From Oscillibacter ruminantium GH1 (GTDB lineage: Bacteria; Bacillota; Clostridia; Oscillospirales; Oscillospiraceae), in assembly GCF_000307265.1 (NCBI RefSeq), contig NZ_DF158897.1:500729-564728 (forward strand): DNA of 64,000 bases, written 5' to 3'. The position numbers and the translations under genes are program-made. The stretch's first letter is position 1. Each line of letters opens with the position of its first letter. Positions 1 to 8,262 of this stretch are shown one piece after another. Under the pieces are notes generated by a model. It made no database searches, was not told where the DNA came from, and saw only the letters and a program-made list of their open reading frames with translations.

Positions 1-17
1 TAATACAAATTGTATTA
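1..17. promoter_or_regulatory. Perfect 8-bp inverted repeat at window edge
   Basis: TAATACAA and TTGTATTA flank one A. It could be an operator of a gene outside the window or part of a weak terminator for the VanW gene. No partner regulator can be assigned. Confidence 0.3.
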
Positions 18-48
18 AAACCGTCCGGGGATTCCTATTTGTCTTCAA

Positions 49-1851
49 TTATGCAGCAGGCAGTGGGGAAATCACTGCGTTAGGATCAATTTCAGGCTGC
101 TGTGTTTCCCCGCTGGAAGGTGCGGTGGTTGTCTCCTCCGGGATCACCGGCGTGGTGCTGGGGACTCCGCCGGTTTCAGGAGAGGTTCCCGGCGTTGTTC
201 CGGGGGGCGTTCCCGGCGCTGTTTCCGGTGGAACAGGCTCAGAGGAGGTTCCTCCGGTGGGCACGCTGGGCAGAGCGGGACCTTTTACAATGATTTTGTT
301 GCGAACCTTGTAGTCGCTGCCGGCTTCATAGCTGCTGGAGATCAGCTTTCCATTGCCGTCATAAAGGTTGCGATAGGTTTCCACCTTATAACCTGTGTAG
401 GGTGTGGTTTTCACCGTCTGCGTCCCGGCCGGAAGCGTAGGGTCGTCTTCGTAAATGGTTTCATACTCGGTGGTGGAGAGAACCTTGTTGGTCATTTTCA
501 CGGTGACGTCGTCAGTCTTGGTTCCGTACAGCGTCATGGTGAGATATCCTTTGGACAGCACCGCCTGAATCTTAATGGGGTAATTCGTGTTGTTGCGAAA
601 GCGGTAATTCGGGCCGCCCCAGCTGACGGTGGCATCCATCCCCTTGGGAATGTATGCCGGAACATAGCGGTGGGCATACCGCTCCACAATTTCCAGATTG
701 GATTTCAGCGTGGCCAGATACAGCGTGGAAGAGGGCTGACACACGCCGCCGCCGATCTCGTCCACCGTTTCACCCTGCACATAGGCGGGCGCGGCCTGAT
801 AGCCCCGGGCGGAGGTCCGCTGACCCACCACCTCGTTATAGTCAAAGATGTCCCCGGAGTTTAGAACCGTTCCGTTGACAGCGGCGGAGGACAGCTTCAC
901 GTTGCTGATGCGGGCGGCGCTGCCGCCCACGTGGGTGGTATAGGACCCCAGCTCATCCCGAAACAGGACGGGCTTCAGTTCTTCCGCCGTGACGGCGGGG
1001 TATTCAATCGCAGCCGAAATTTCCACCGTGCTCCCCGGGGCAGCGGAATCCATCGTGGATTGGGCTACAGCCACGTCAAACTCCGCTCCGGTCCGCTCGG
1101 GAATGATGGAGCGCGTTTCAGGATCGTAGCCCGCGTTCTTCATTTCACCGGATACTTGATCGTAGATTTCCTGCGCCGACATGGTTTGGGCCGTCTCAGT
1201 GGAATAGGGAACGTCCAGAGAAAGATCGGTGTCCCATTCGCCTGCCGCCAGATGTTTTGCCAGTATTTCCGAATCAATGGACCTGCCGTCTTTTGCCATG
1301 TGAACCATGAGAGCGGAATCCGCCACTTCATAGGAGGTGTCTTCTTTGGGATAAGAGAGGGAATCCGTTGCCGCCTGCGCCGCAGATGCGGTTTTATCCG
1401 CATCTAAAGAGATCAGACCGGCGGCGCTGCAAGAGACGCCGTGATTGGTCAGGTACCGCCAACCAAGGGTTAGAAAATTGCCCTTCAGGTTTTTTTGATA
1501 AGCGCTCTGCGCCAGCGCAGAGGTGTCCGCCGTGATTCCCAGATCGGCCAGAGCAATTTTGGCGTCCGGCGTATCGGCCCGCTCCGGCGCTTCTTCCAGA
1601 CTGCCGTCGTAGAGATAGACGCCAATCTTCAGCTTTGGAAGGGTGGAGTCCAGCTTTCGCGCAGCCTGTGTCACGGTCAGCCCGCTCAGGTCCTGTCCCA
1701 GAACCTCGGTGCCCCTCCAGATTGCGCCGCTGTTTGCAGCGTAGGCGCATAGTCCCATGTACCCAGCCGTCAGCGCACCCAGCACGCATAAAAGGACAAC
1801 CGGTAATTTGGAATGTTTTTTCCGCTGCTCCTGTACTTCCACTGTATTCAT
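49..1851 (-). CDS. VanW-domain cell-envelope protein
   Basis: This 600-residue protein has a basic N-terminus, one membrane segment (about residues 15-38) and a long outer part. A repeat region of the peptidoglycan-binding-4 type is likely at about 40-310. The VanW domain follows at about 320-450, with the hallmark IGGGVCQPSSTLY near residue 367 and SWGGPNYRFRN further on. A G5-like segment (about 455-540) and a Pro/Thr/Gly/Glu-rich tail that may span the wall complete it. VanW proteins occur in vancomycin clusters but are widespread in Clostridia with no resistance role; the function is unknown. The chosen ATG at 1851 has GGGAGGA four bases upstream, whereas an in-frame start 30 bases earlier has no such site. 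Confidence 0.88.
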   Translation of the reverse strand: MNTVEVQEQRKKHSKLPVVLLCVLGALTAGYMGLCAYAANSGAIWRGTEVLGQDLSGLTVTQAARKLDSTLPKLKIGVYLYDGSLEEAPERADTPDAKIALADLGITADTSALAQSAYQKNLKGNFLTLGWRYLTNHGVSCSAAGLISLDADKTASAAQAATDSLSYPKEDTSYEVADSALMVHMAKDGRSIDSEILAKHLAAGEWDTDLSLDVPYSTETAQTMSAQEIYDQVSGEMKNAGYDPETRSIIPERTGAEFDVAVAQSTMDSAAPGSTVEISAAIEYPAVTAEELKPVLFRDELGSYTTHVGGSAARISNVKLSSAAVNGTVLNSGDIFDYNEVVGQRTSARGYQAAPAYVQGETVDEIGGGVCQPSSTLYLATLKSNLEIVERYAHRYVPAYIPKGMDATVSWGGPNYRFRNNTNYPIKIQAVLSKGYLTMTLYGTKTDDVTVKMTNKVLSTTEYETIYEDDPTLPAGTQTVKTTPYTGYKVETYRNLYDGNGKLISSSYEAGSDYKVRNKIIVKGPALPSVPTGGTSSEPVPPETAPGTPPGTTPGTSPETGGVPSTTPVIPEETTTAPSSGETQQPEIDPNAVISPLPAA

Positions 1852-1898
1852 GGATTCCTCCCTATACGTGATTCGCCCCAAAATGGGACGGAAAAGTC

Positions 1899-2759
1899 TT
1901 AACTTACATCAGTATAGCACGTTTTCGGAGGAATGACGTTACAATCCTGTAACAATGCCGGGGCCTTGACATGGGCATCCCGGGGGATGCGAATGGTAAG
2001 GATGATTGCCTCATCCGTTTCCTCCCGCTGACTTTTGGCGTCAATCCCAGCGCTTTGAATCATCTGCAGCCCGTGATCCACGCTGTTGAGAAACAGCCGG
2101 ACGTCCTTGATGATGTATGTACGCCGCCCTTTCATGGGAGGACGGCGCAGAGCCTCTATCCGCCGCTGGACATACTGCTCTGTCTGGGCCACGTTCAGTC
2201 CCGCCGCTGCGGCGTGATTTGCGGCGGCGAGCCGCTCATCCTCGCTGTCCAGCTGCAGCAATGCCCGGGCGTGGCGCTCGGTCAGCCCGCCCTCGGACAG
2301 AACCTTGCGGCACACAGGCGTGAGCCGCAGAATGCGCAGCTTGTTGGCAAGGGTAGAGGGGGAGAGCCCCAGCTTTTTTGCCGCCGCGCCCTGCGTCATG
2401 CCCGTTTTTTCCAAAAAGGCCGCAATGGCTTCCGCCTCCTCGAAATAGTGCAGATCTTCCCGCTGCAAATTCTCTACCAGCGCCAAAAGGGCCGCTCCGG
2501 CATCGTTGGCGGCCCACTCAAGACAGGGAACGGCGGCGAGCCCCGCCAGCTTCGCCGCCCGAAGGCGGCGTTCCCCGGCCACCAGTTCCCAGTGGTTTTC
2601 ATCCTGCTGGCGCACAGTGAGAGGCTGCAAAATTCCGTTCTCACGAATGGAGGCGGCCAGCGCCTCCAGCCCTGCCGGATTAAACCCCTGCCGCGGCTGA
2701 GACGGATTGGGAGAAATGCTTTCCACCGGCAGCATCAGGACCCGCTGTTCCAATTCCAT
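1899..2759 (-). CDS. noc: ParB-family DNA-binding protein, Noc-like
   Basis: This 286-residue protein has the ParB N-terminal nuclease/CTPase fold, with PNPSQPR near residue 20 and GERRLRAAKLAG near residue 65. A central helix-turn-helix follows (TQGAAAKKLGLSPSTLANKL, then LTERHARALL). The C-terminus carries the NSVDHGLQMIQ...ILTIRIP segment, which resembles the Bacillus Noc end. Noc binds dispersed chromosomal sites and keeps the division septum off the nucleoid; ParB/Spo0J binds parS near the origin. Length and C-terminus favour Noc, but the membrane-targeting N-terminal helix of Bacillus Noc is not visible, so a ParB paralogue is possible. In Bacillus noc lies near mnmE, which is also nearby here. 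GGGGG precedes the ATG by seven bases. Confidence 0.8.
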   Translation of the reverse strand: MELEQRVLMLPVESISPNPSQPRQGFNPAGLEALAASIRENGILQPLTVRQQDENHWELVAGERRLRAAKLAGLAAVPCLEWAANDAGAALLALVENLQREDLHYFEEAEAIAAFLEKTGMTQGAAAKKLGLSPSTLANKLRILRLTPVCRKVLSEGGLTERHARALLQLDSEDERLAAANHAAAAGLNVAQTEQYVQRRIEALRRPPMKGRRTYIIKDVRLFLNSVDHGLQMIQSAGIDAKSQREETDEAIILTIRIPRDAHVKAPALLQDCNVIPPKTCYTDVS

Positions 2760-3043
2760 AAAAACGCCCCCTTTTCACAATTTCCTATATTTTACAGATG
2801 AGTAGTAAAAAAAGGACGCTTTTTTCGTCGAACTGAATAAAAATCTATGGCAATCTAAAGAAATAGCGCGCGCAAGGGGAGGGAAGAAACTGATTTAACA
2901 GAAAAAAGACGACAACGCGGCACGGAGAAGGCTTGACCGCTGAAAGGTTTGCGCCGTTTTTGCGGATTACGGAAAGGCAGAAATATCAAAAAACAACCGG
3001 AAACGAACCTTTCGTTTCCGGTTGTTTTCGTAAGAGTCCCATT
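2760..3043. other. Intergenic region noc / BASS transporter
   Basis: About 280 bases. It is AT-rich at 2780-2870, where the noc promoter on the minus strand would be expected, although no clear -35/-10 pair was found. The transporter terminator lies at 2991-3027. No convincing gene is present. Confidence 0.5.
2991..3027 (-). terminator. Rho-independent terminator after BASS transporter
   Basis: A perfect 16-bp stem (2991-3006 with 3012-3027) and a five-base loop are followed on the minus strand by a run of T. Confidence 0.9.
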
Positions 3044-4033
3044 TCAGGCGGCGCCATGTTCCGCATCGTATGCGGCCTGATCCGCCTGTCCGGCTTTTGT
3101 CCGGCGCAGGAGCTTCACCACGAACGCCAGCATAATCTGAGTAAAGATGGGAGAAAAGGCCACGGGGAACAGGACGTCCGCCGGGAAATACTGGGCCGCA
3201 AGCACTGCTCCGGCACTGATGTTCCGAAGACCCACGATGATGGTCATGGTCTGGCAGGAGGGGAATTCCAAATGCATGACTTTGTGGGCCACAAACCATC
3301 CCAGCAGATACGCGAACACGCACAGCCCAACCAGCACGACGATTACCAGCAAAAGCGTCCGGTTAAACTCCTTCAAAAACGGAGCCACGCCCGTGGAGTT
3401 GGAAATGATGATGCAGAACATCACCAGCTTTGCCAGCGGGGATAGGCGGGGCTTCCACGCCGCGGCAACGCGGCCATCCCGGATATGGTGGCACAGCAGG
3501 GCGAGGGCGGCAGGGAGTGCCACCATGAAAAGAAGATCCATCATCATCCCACCGGCATCCATCTCCACCATAGAGCCCACCAGAATTTTCATGCTGAGAG
3601 GGACAACCACGGGGGCAAACAGAGTATCCAGCAGCACGGCCGACAGACACAGCGGCAGATCGCCCCGGCCAATGGTCACCCACATCAAGGACGCCACGCC
3701 GGTAGGCAGTACAAAGTTCAGCACCAGCCCGGTGGTAAACAGAGGGTGGTTGGGGAACAAAAGCGTACAAAGGCCCAGACACAGCGCCGGGAGCACAATG
3801 TGCAGCAGGGCCAGCATCACCAGCACCGGAACGGGATGGGTAATGACATGGCCGATTTGGCGAAAGCTGCAGCCCAGCGTGTTGATAAAGGTCATCACCG
3901 CAAAGAGCGCGGGGGTGATGGGAACCAGAAAGCTGAGGGGTTCGCAAAAAAAGACGCCAAGCCCCAGACACACGAGAGTGAACCAGATGATCTTATCTGA
4001 GAGAAATTGGTCAAGCTTTTGCAGTTTTTCCAT
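3044..4033 (-). CDS. Bile acid:sodium symporter (BASS) family transporter
   Basis: This 329-residue protein is almost wholly hydrophobic, with eight to ten membrane segments. It has the BASS pattern, including NFVLPTGVASLMWV near residue 104, ISNSTGVAPFL near 210 and GLRNISAGAVLAAQ near 268. BASS proteins are sodium-coupled importers of organic anions such as bile acids, keto acids or pantoate. The substrate cannot be read from sequence, and a gut habitat is only suggestive of bile acids. The C-terminus is short and charged. It is followed by prmA at close range upstream (start 4033, prmA stop 4043), so the two are probably co-transcribed, with a strong terminator after this gene. Confidence 0.85.
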   Translation of the reverse strand: MEKLQKLDQFLSDKIIWFTLVCLGLGVFFCEPLSFLVPITPALFAVMTFINTLGCSFRQIGHVITHPVPVLVMLALLHIVLPALCLGLCTLLFPNHPLFTTGLVLNFVLPTGVASLMWVTIGRGDLPLCLSAVLLDTLFAPVVVPLSMKILVGSMVEMDAGGMMMDLLFMVALPAALALLCHHIRDGRVAAAWKPRLSPLAKLVMFCIIISNSTGVAPFLKEFNRTLLLVIVVLVGLCVFAYLLGWFVAHKVMHLEFPSCQTMTIIVGLRNISAGAVLAAQYFPADVLFPVAFSPIFTQIMLAFVVKLLRRTKAGQADQAAYDAEHGAA

Positions 4034-4042
4034 ACCCGCTCC

Positions 4043-5002
4043 TCAGCGGCAGGTGTAGGCAAACCAGCCGCTTTCCTGCCGAGTCTCTAAAATTGCCCAG
4101 CCGCTGCGGCGTAATCCGTCCGCCACCTCCACGGCCCGGTCGTCGATGATACCGGAGCAGAGGAACAGCCCCCGGGGCTTTAAAAACTGCCGCACCATGG
4201 GCGCAAGGCCCAAAATCACGTCCGCCACGATGTTGGCCACCACAATGTCATAGTCTCCGCCAAGGTCTTTTTGCAGCTGCCCGTCACGGAGTACGTCTCC
4301 CACACGAACGGTGTACCGGTCCTTGCCAATGGCGTTAAGGGCGGCGTTTTCATAGGCCACATCCAAGCACTTGTCGTCAATATCCACCGCTTGGGCAGAA
4401 ACGGCGCCCAGCTTCAGCGCGGCGATGGAGAGAATGCCGCTTCCGCAGCCCAGATCCAGCACGGTGTCGCCGGGCTTCACCGTCTGCTCCAGTGCCTGAA
4501 GGCACAGCTGCGTGGTGGCGTGGCTTCCGGTGCCAAAGGCAAGGCCCGGGTCCAGGATCAGGGGCACGCGGCCCTTGCAGTCGGTGGAGTCCTTCTCCCA
4601 TTCCGGAATCACCAGCAGGCGGCTGCCGATCTCAATGGGCTTGTAATATTTTTGCCAGCCGAAGGCCCAGTCCTCCTCCTTCAAATTATCCAGTGTCATC
4701 AGCAGAGGGCCGCAATCCGGGTGAGCGGGCTTAAAGTCGGCCAGAGCCACACGGATCTCGCCCAGCCGGGCAAAGCCCGCCTCGTTTTCCTCCAGATAAA
4801 AGGTGATCCGGGACGCACCGGCCTCTTTTTTCAAAAGTTCCTCGTCCACATAGTCCCAGCTCTTCCGGTTTTCCTCCAGAAATTCATGAAACTCCGTCTC
4901 GTCGTCGATCACCACATCGTCGATGCCGAGCCCGGAGAGAAATGCCGCCACCGTCTCCAGCCCGCTGTGGTTCGTCTGAATGTGTATTTCCATCCAACCC
5001 AT
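4043..5002 (-). CDS. prmA: Ribosomal protein L11 methyltransferase
   Basis: This 319-residue SAM-dependent enzyme trimethylates lysines of ribosomal protein L11. The N-terminal L11-recognition domain starts MGWMEIHIQTNHSGLE. The methyltransferase domain shows FGTGSHATTQLCL near residue 158, the SAM loop DLGCGSGILSIAALKLGA near 183 and the catalytic-site motif VVANIVADVI near 255. Length matches the family (about 290-320). GGAGGAG sits nine bases before the ATG at 5002. It lies just upstream of the BASS transporter gene with a nine-base gap, an arrangement without evident functional meaning. Confidence 0.95.
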   Translation of the reverse strand: MGWMEIHIQTNHSGLETVAAFLSGLGIDDVVIDDETEFHEFLEENRKSWDYVDEELLKKEAGASRITFYLEENEAGFARLGEIRVALADFKPAHPDCGPLLMTLDNLKEEDWAFGWQKYYKPIEIGSRLLVIPEWEKDSTDCKGRVPLILDPGLAFGTGSHATTQLCLQALEQTVKPGDTVLDLGCGSGILSIAALKLGAVSAQAVDIDDKCLDVAYENAALNAIGKDRYTVRVGDVLRDGQLQKDLGGDYDIVVANIVADVILGLAPMVRQFLKPRGLFLCSGIIDDRAVEVADGLRRSGWAILETRQESGWFAYTCR

Positions 5003-5137
5003 GGATATTCTCCTCCGTTTTCTAAAGTCGCGTTTCTTCTATTCTGAGCCGTCTCCGCCTGCGTATCCGGCGGTTTGGAGCGGCCTGTCGAAGGCGGATG
5101 AAATGGATTGCCGGGGGTAATTCATCCGCAAATGATA

Positions 5138-5189
5138 AAAAAGCCCCGTGCGCCCTCCGAAAAGCGGAGGGCGGCTCCGGGACTTTTTC
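5138..5189 (-). terminator. Terminator after degV
   Basis: The hairpin core GCCCTCCG/CGGAGGGC (5152-5172), with imperfect outer pairing, is followed by a T-run on the minus strand. Confidence 0.85.
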
Positions 5190-5195
5190 AGCTGT

Positions 5196-6068
5196 TTATC
5201 TGCTCTTTCCCAAGAAGAACAGCGCAATGGTACCGGGGCCGGAATGGCTGCCGATCACAGGCCCCACATAGTTGATGAAAATGTCCTTCGTGCCGAACCG
5301 GCGGCGCACCTCGTCCGCCACAAATTGAGCGTCCGCCTCGCAGTCGCCGTGGCTGATAAACACGGTTTGATTGCCAGGGTCCACCGCGCTCTTTTCCATC
5401 TCGTCCACCACGGCCAGCAAAGATGCCCGCCGCCCCCGAACCTTGCTGATGGGGATCAGACGGCCCTCATCGTCCACATGAAGCACAGGCTTTACAGACA
5501 GCATGGTGCCAAACAGCGCCGCGGCGGCGCTGACCCGCCCGCCCCGCTTCAGGTGGTTCAGGTCATCCACCGTGAACCAATGGCAGACGCGGCCCCGCGT
5601 TTCCATGGCAAAGTCGTATACTTCCTCCAGTGTTTTGCCCTGCTTTTTCTGCTGGGCGCAAAGCCATGTCAAAAGTCCCTGTCCCAAAGAGGCGCAGAGG
5701 GTATCAACCGTCAAAATCTTCCGGTCGGGAAACTCACCCTTCAAATCTTCCGCCGCAATGACAGAGGATTGATAGGTGGTGGACAGGGCGGAGGAAAAGC
5801 TGAGGGATAAAATGTCCTTTCCGGATTCCAGAATGGTCCGCATGGCAACCTCAAAGTCCCCCACGCTGACGGCGGAGGTGGTGACGGTTTCCCCGCTGCG
5901 CACCTGCTCGTAAAACGCATGGAAGGGGATCTCCCGTCCGTCCAGATAGTTGCGGTAATCCTGCTCCTTCAAATGGAACATCAGCGGCAAAACGCACAGT
6001 CCCAGCTCCTGCGCCATCTGGTCGGTCATGTCGCAGCAGCTGTCGGTTAAAATCACAAAGTCCGGCAT
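5196..6068 (-). CDS. DegV family fatty-acid-binding protein
   Basis: This 290-residue protein has the DegV fold from its first residues (ILTDSCCDMTDQMAQELG). The TTSAVSVGDFE and LSFSSALSTTYQSS segments line the fatty-acid pocket. DegV proteins bind a long-chain fatty acid and, as FakB, hand it to the kinase FakA for phospholipid synthesis; no fakA is in the window. The start codon shares one base with the stop of the upstream DUF1836 gene (TAATG), so the two are translationally coupled. The C-terminal VGPVIGSHSGPGTIALFF is typical of the family. Confidence 0.93.
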   Translation of the reverse strand: MPDFVILTDSCCDMTDQMAQELGLCVLPLMFHLKEQDYRNYLDGREIPFHAFYEQVRSGETVTTSAVSVGDFEVAMRTILESGKDILSLSFSSALSTTYQSSVIAAEDLKGEFPDRKILTVDTLCASLGQGLLTWLCAQQKKQGKTLEEVYDFAMETRGRVCHWFTVDDLNHLKRGGRVSAAAALFGTMLSVKPVLHVDDEGRLIPISKVRGRRASLLAVVDEMEKSAVDPGNQTVFISHGDCEADAQFVADEVRRRFGTKDIFINYVGPVIGSHSGPGTIALFFLGKSR

Positions 6069-6640
6069 TAGATGGCCTCCTCCTCTTTTTTCTGCTTGGC
6101 CCGTTTTTCACGGGCCGGTTTTTCGCCGCTTTCGCCTCTCTGGGCGCGCAGCAGCGTTACATACCGGCGGCTGGCTGCCCCGGCGGCATAACTCAAAAGG
6201 GCAAAATGGATGGCGGAGTCCGCCAGCTTTTCCGGGTCCTGATACCGGTCCATCTGGTCGGCGGTCAGCGTCATCGAGGAGTCCAGACTTTGGCAAAAGG
6301 TCTGATATCCGGCCTCCACACTGCCAGAGTCCTTTAACTCCTGATCCAGCAGCAGCTTCATGTCCTTGGTGGAGAGTACCTGCTTGAGTACGCAGATCAC
6401 CGTTAAATAGGCCAGATGCTCCCGGCTGTATTTTTTCCCGTCAGCCCGGGGCAGAAGCCCGCCTTTTGTATAATTGTTCACCATGGCGGCGGTCAGCCCG
6501 TCGTCTCCGTCAAAGCGCAGGACTTGACGATCCATGTAATTCAGCACCTGATCCATATACAGGGAAAAGTCCGGCAGCTGGTCCCAGTCCACCGGTCGCT
6601 GCTGACGCAGCCGCTCCTGTAATTCCGCTTGATCTTCCAT
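6068..6640 (-). CDS. DUF1836 domain protein
   Basis: This 190-residue protein matches DUF1836, a Firmicutes family with a probable MerR-like helix-turn-helix. The segments LTAAMVNNYTKGGLLPRADG (about residues 60-80) and KKYSREHLAYLTVICVLKQ resemble a winged-helix recognition region followed by a helical bundle. A transcription-factor role is therefore likely but unproven. The basic C-terminus (EKPAREKRAKQKKEEE) is probably disordered. The start at 6640 is chosen because GGAAGGGAG lies seven bases upstream, whereas an earlier in-frame ATG has none. It is the first gene of a two-gene operon with degV. Confidence 0.85.
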   Translation of the reverse strand: MEDQAELQERLRQQRPVDWDQLPDFSLYMDQVLNYMDRQVLRFDGDDGLTAAMVNNYTKGGLLPRADGKKYSREHLAYLTVICVLKQVLSTKDMKLLLDQELKDSGSVEAGYQTFCQSLDSSMTLTADQMDRYQDPEKLADSAIHFALLSYAAGAASRRYVTLLRAQRGESGEKPAREKRAKQKKEEEAI

Positions 6641-6677
6641 TGTGCGTCTCCCTTCCGCGTAAATTTGATTCACAGCA

Positions 6678-6706
6678 AGAATAACACAATTATCTGGTTT
6701 TGTAAA
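6678..6706 (-). promoter_or_regulatory. Promoter of DUF1836-degV
   Basis: Minus-strand TTTACA (6701-6706), a 17-base spacer and TATTCT (6678-6683) lie about 40 bases before the chosen start. Confidence 0.6.
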
Positions 6707-6751
6707 TCAGATTTTACGGAAACCGATATTATATAAACGACAAATTTTCCC

Positions 6752-8158
6752 TTATTTCCCCACGCAAAACCGGGAGAAGATGGCAGAGACGATATCCTCG
6801 CGGGCCGTGCGACCCGTCAATTCGCCCAGCGCGTTCATGGCCTCCTCGGTATCGGTGAGAATCACGTCCGGGGTCAGCCCGGATTCCAGCGCGTTCAGTC
6901 CCCGCCGGATAGCGTCCCGTGCCCGGGAGACTGCGTCCGTCTGCCGGGGGTCGGTCAAAAGCTCGCCGGGATTCCCCGCATCCGTGGGGAACAGCGCCGC
7001 GACCGCATTTTCTAAAACGTCCAGCCCCTCGCCGGTGGCGGAGGAAACACAGACCGATGCGGCAGGGGGATTCGCAAGCGCCGGGGGAATTTTCGGAATG
7101 GGAACCGACACGCCCATCAAGTCCGACTTGGAAACCACCAAAATCCAATGGGGACAGGCGGCGGCCAGCTCCAACGCGGTGTAATCCTCCGGAGAAAAGA
7201 CGGCGAAACCGGCGGCTGCGTTCACCAACGCCGTGCCGTCCACCACCGCAAGCGCCAGATCGGCGGATTTCAAAGCGACCTTGGACCGCTCCACGCCCAG
7301 CTTTTCCACCCGGTCCTCCGTATCACGGATTCCGGCGGTGTCGATCAGCCGCAGCAGCACGCCGCCGCATAAAACAGATTCTTCCACCGTGTCCCGGGTG
7401 GTGCCGGGCACATCGGTGACAAGGCACCGGTCAAAGCCCGCCAGCGCGTTCAGAAGGGAGGACTTTCCGGCGTTGGGCCGGCCCACGATGGCGGTGCGGA
7501 CGCCGGACTTTAAAAGCCGGCCCCGACCGCAGGTGGCAAGCAGGCGGGTGAGAACCTCATCCGATTGGCGGAGGGAGGATTTGATCTCGTCCAGCTCCAA
7601 ATCCTCAATGTCCTCGTCCGGATAGTCTACCACTGCGTAAAACTGAGAGGCCATAGCCGTCAGCGCATCATATACGCCGGACAGCGCCCGGCCCAGCGCC
7701 CCGTCCAGCTGGGCGGCGGCATTTCGGGCGGCGGCGGGCGTCTCCGCGTCAATCAGGTCGATCACGGCCTCCGCCTGTGTTAAATCCAGTTTGCCATTTA
7801 AAAACGCCCGCTTTGTGAATTCCCCGGCCCGCGCCTGCCGCGCTCCGGCGGCAAAGAGGGCGGAGAGAATTTCCCCCATGGCCACGGGGGAGCCGTGGCA
7901 GTGAAGCTCCGCGCTGTCCTCTCCGGTGTAGCTGCCGGGGGCGGGAAAGCGGACGGCCATGCCGCTGTCCAGCACGCGGCCCTGCGCATCCAGCAAGTCG
8001 CCCAAAAACAGCTTGCGCGGCTCCAGCTCGGAGACAATTTTTCGGCACTTCGGGCAAAAGACCCGATTCAATACCGCGTCGGTCCCCGGACCGGAGACGC
8101 GGATCACGCCGATGGCGGTGGGGACTTTTCCGGTAGCGATAGCGGCAATGGTATCCAT
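6752..8158 (-). CDS. mnmE: tRNA uridine-5-carboxymethylaminomethyl modification GTPase
   Basis: This 468-residue MnmE (TrmE) works with MnmG to modify U34 of tRNAs. The N-terminal formyl-folate domain (MDTIAAIATG...GAIRVSG-type start) is followed by a helical domain. The inserted G domain shows GRPNAGKSSLLNAL near residue 222, the switch DVPGTTRDTVEE and DTAGIRDTED, and a SKSD guanine motif. The protein ends FCVGK, a form of the C-x-G-K tail whose cysteine is required for modification. MnmG is not in the window. AAAGGAG lies six bases before the start. The downstream border is tight against the DUF1836 promoter. Confidence 0.97.
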   Translation of the reverse strand: MDTIAAIATGKVPTAIGVIRVSGPGTDAVLNRVFCPKCRKIVSELEPRKLFLGDLLDAQGRVLDSGMAVRFPAPGSYTGEDSAELHCHGSPVAMGEILSALFAAGARQARAGEFTKRAFLNGKLDLTQAEAVIDLIDAETPAAARNAAAQLDGALGRALSGVYDALTAMASQFYAVVDYPDEDIEDLELDEIKSSLRQSDEVLTRLLATCGRGRLLKSGVRTAIVGRPNAGKSSLLNALAGFDRCLVTDVPGTTRDTVEESVLCGGVLLRLIDTAGIRDTEDRVEKLGVERSKVALKSADLALAVVDGTALVNAAAGFAVFSPEDYTALELAAACPHWILVVSKSDLMGVSVPIPKIPPALANPPAASVCVSSATGEGLDVLENAVAALFPTDAGNPGELLTDPRQTDAVSRARDAIRRGLNALESGLTPDVILTDTEEAMNALGELTGRTAREDIVSAIFSRFCVGK

Positions 8159-8207
8159 GACAAGCTCCTTTCGGCGGTTTTCGCCGGGTCTGCGTCAAAT
8201 CGCGCAA

Positions 8208-8241
8208 AACAGCGGGGTCGGGGCTTTCACCCCGCCCCCGC
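8208..8241 (-). terminator. GC-rich terminator after pnp
   Basis: GCGGGGTCGGGG (8212-8223) pairs with CCCCGCCCCCGC (8230-8241). On the minus strand a short TGTTTTG tract follows. Confidence 0.65.
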
Positions 8242-8262
8242 ATTTCAGGCAAAATCGGAAGA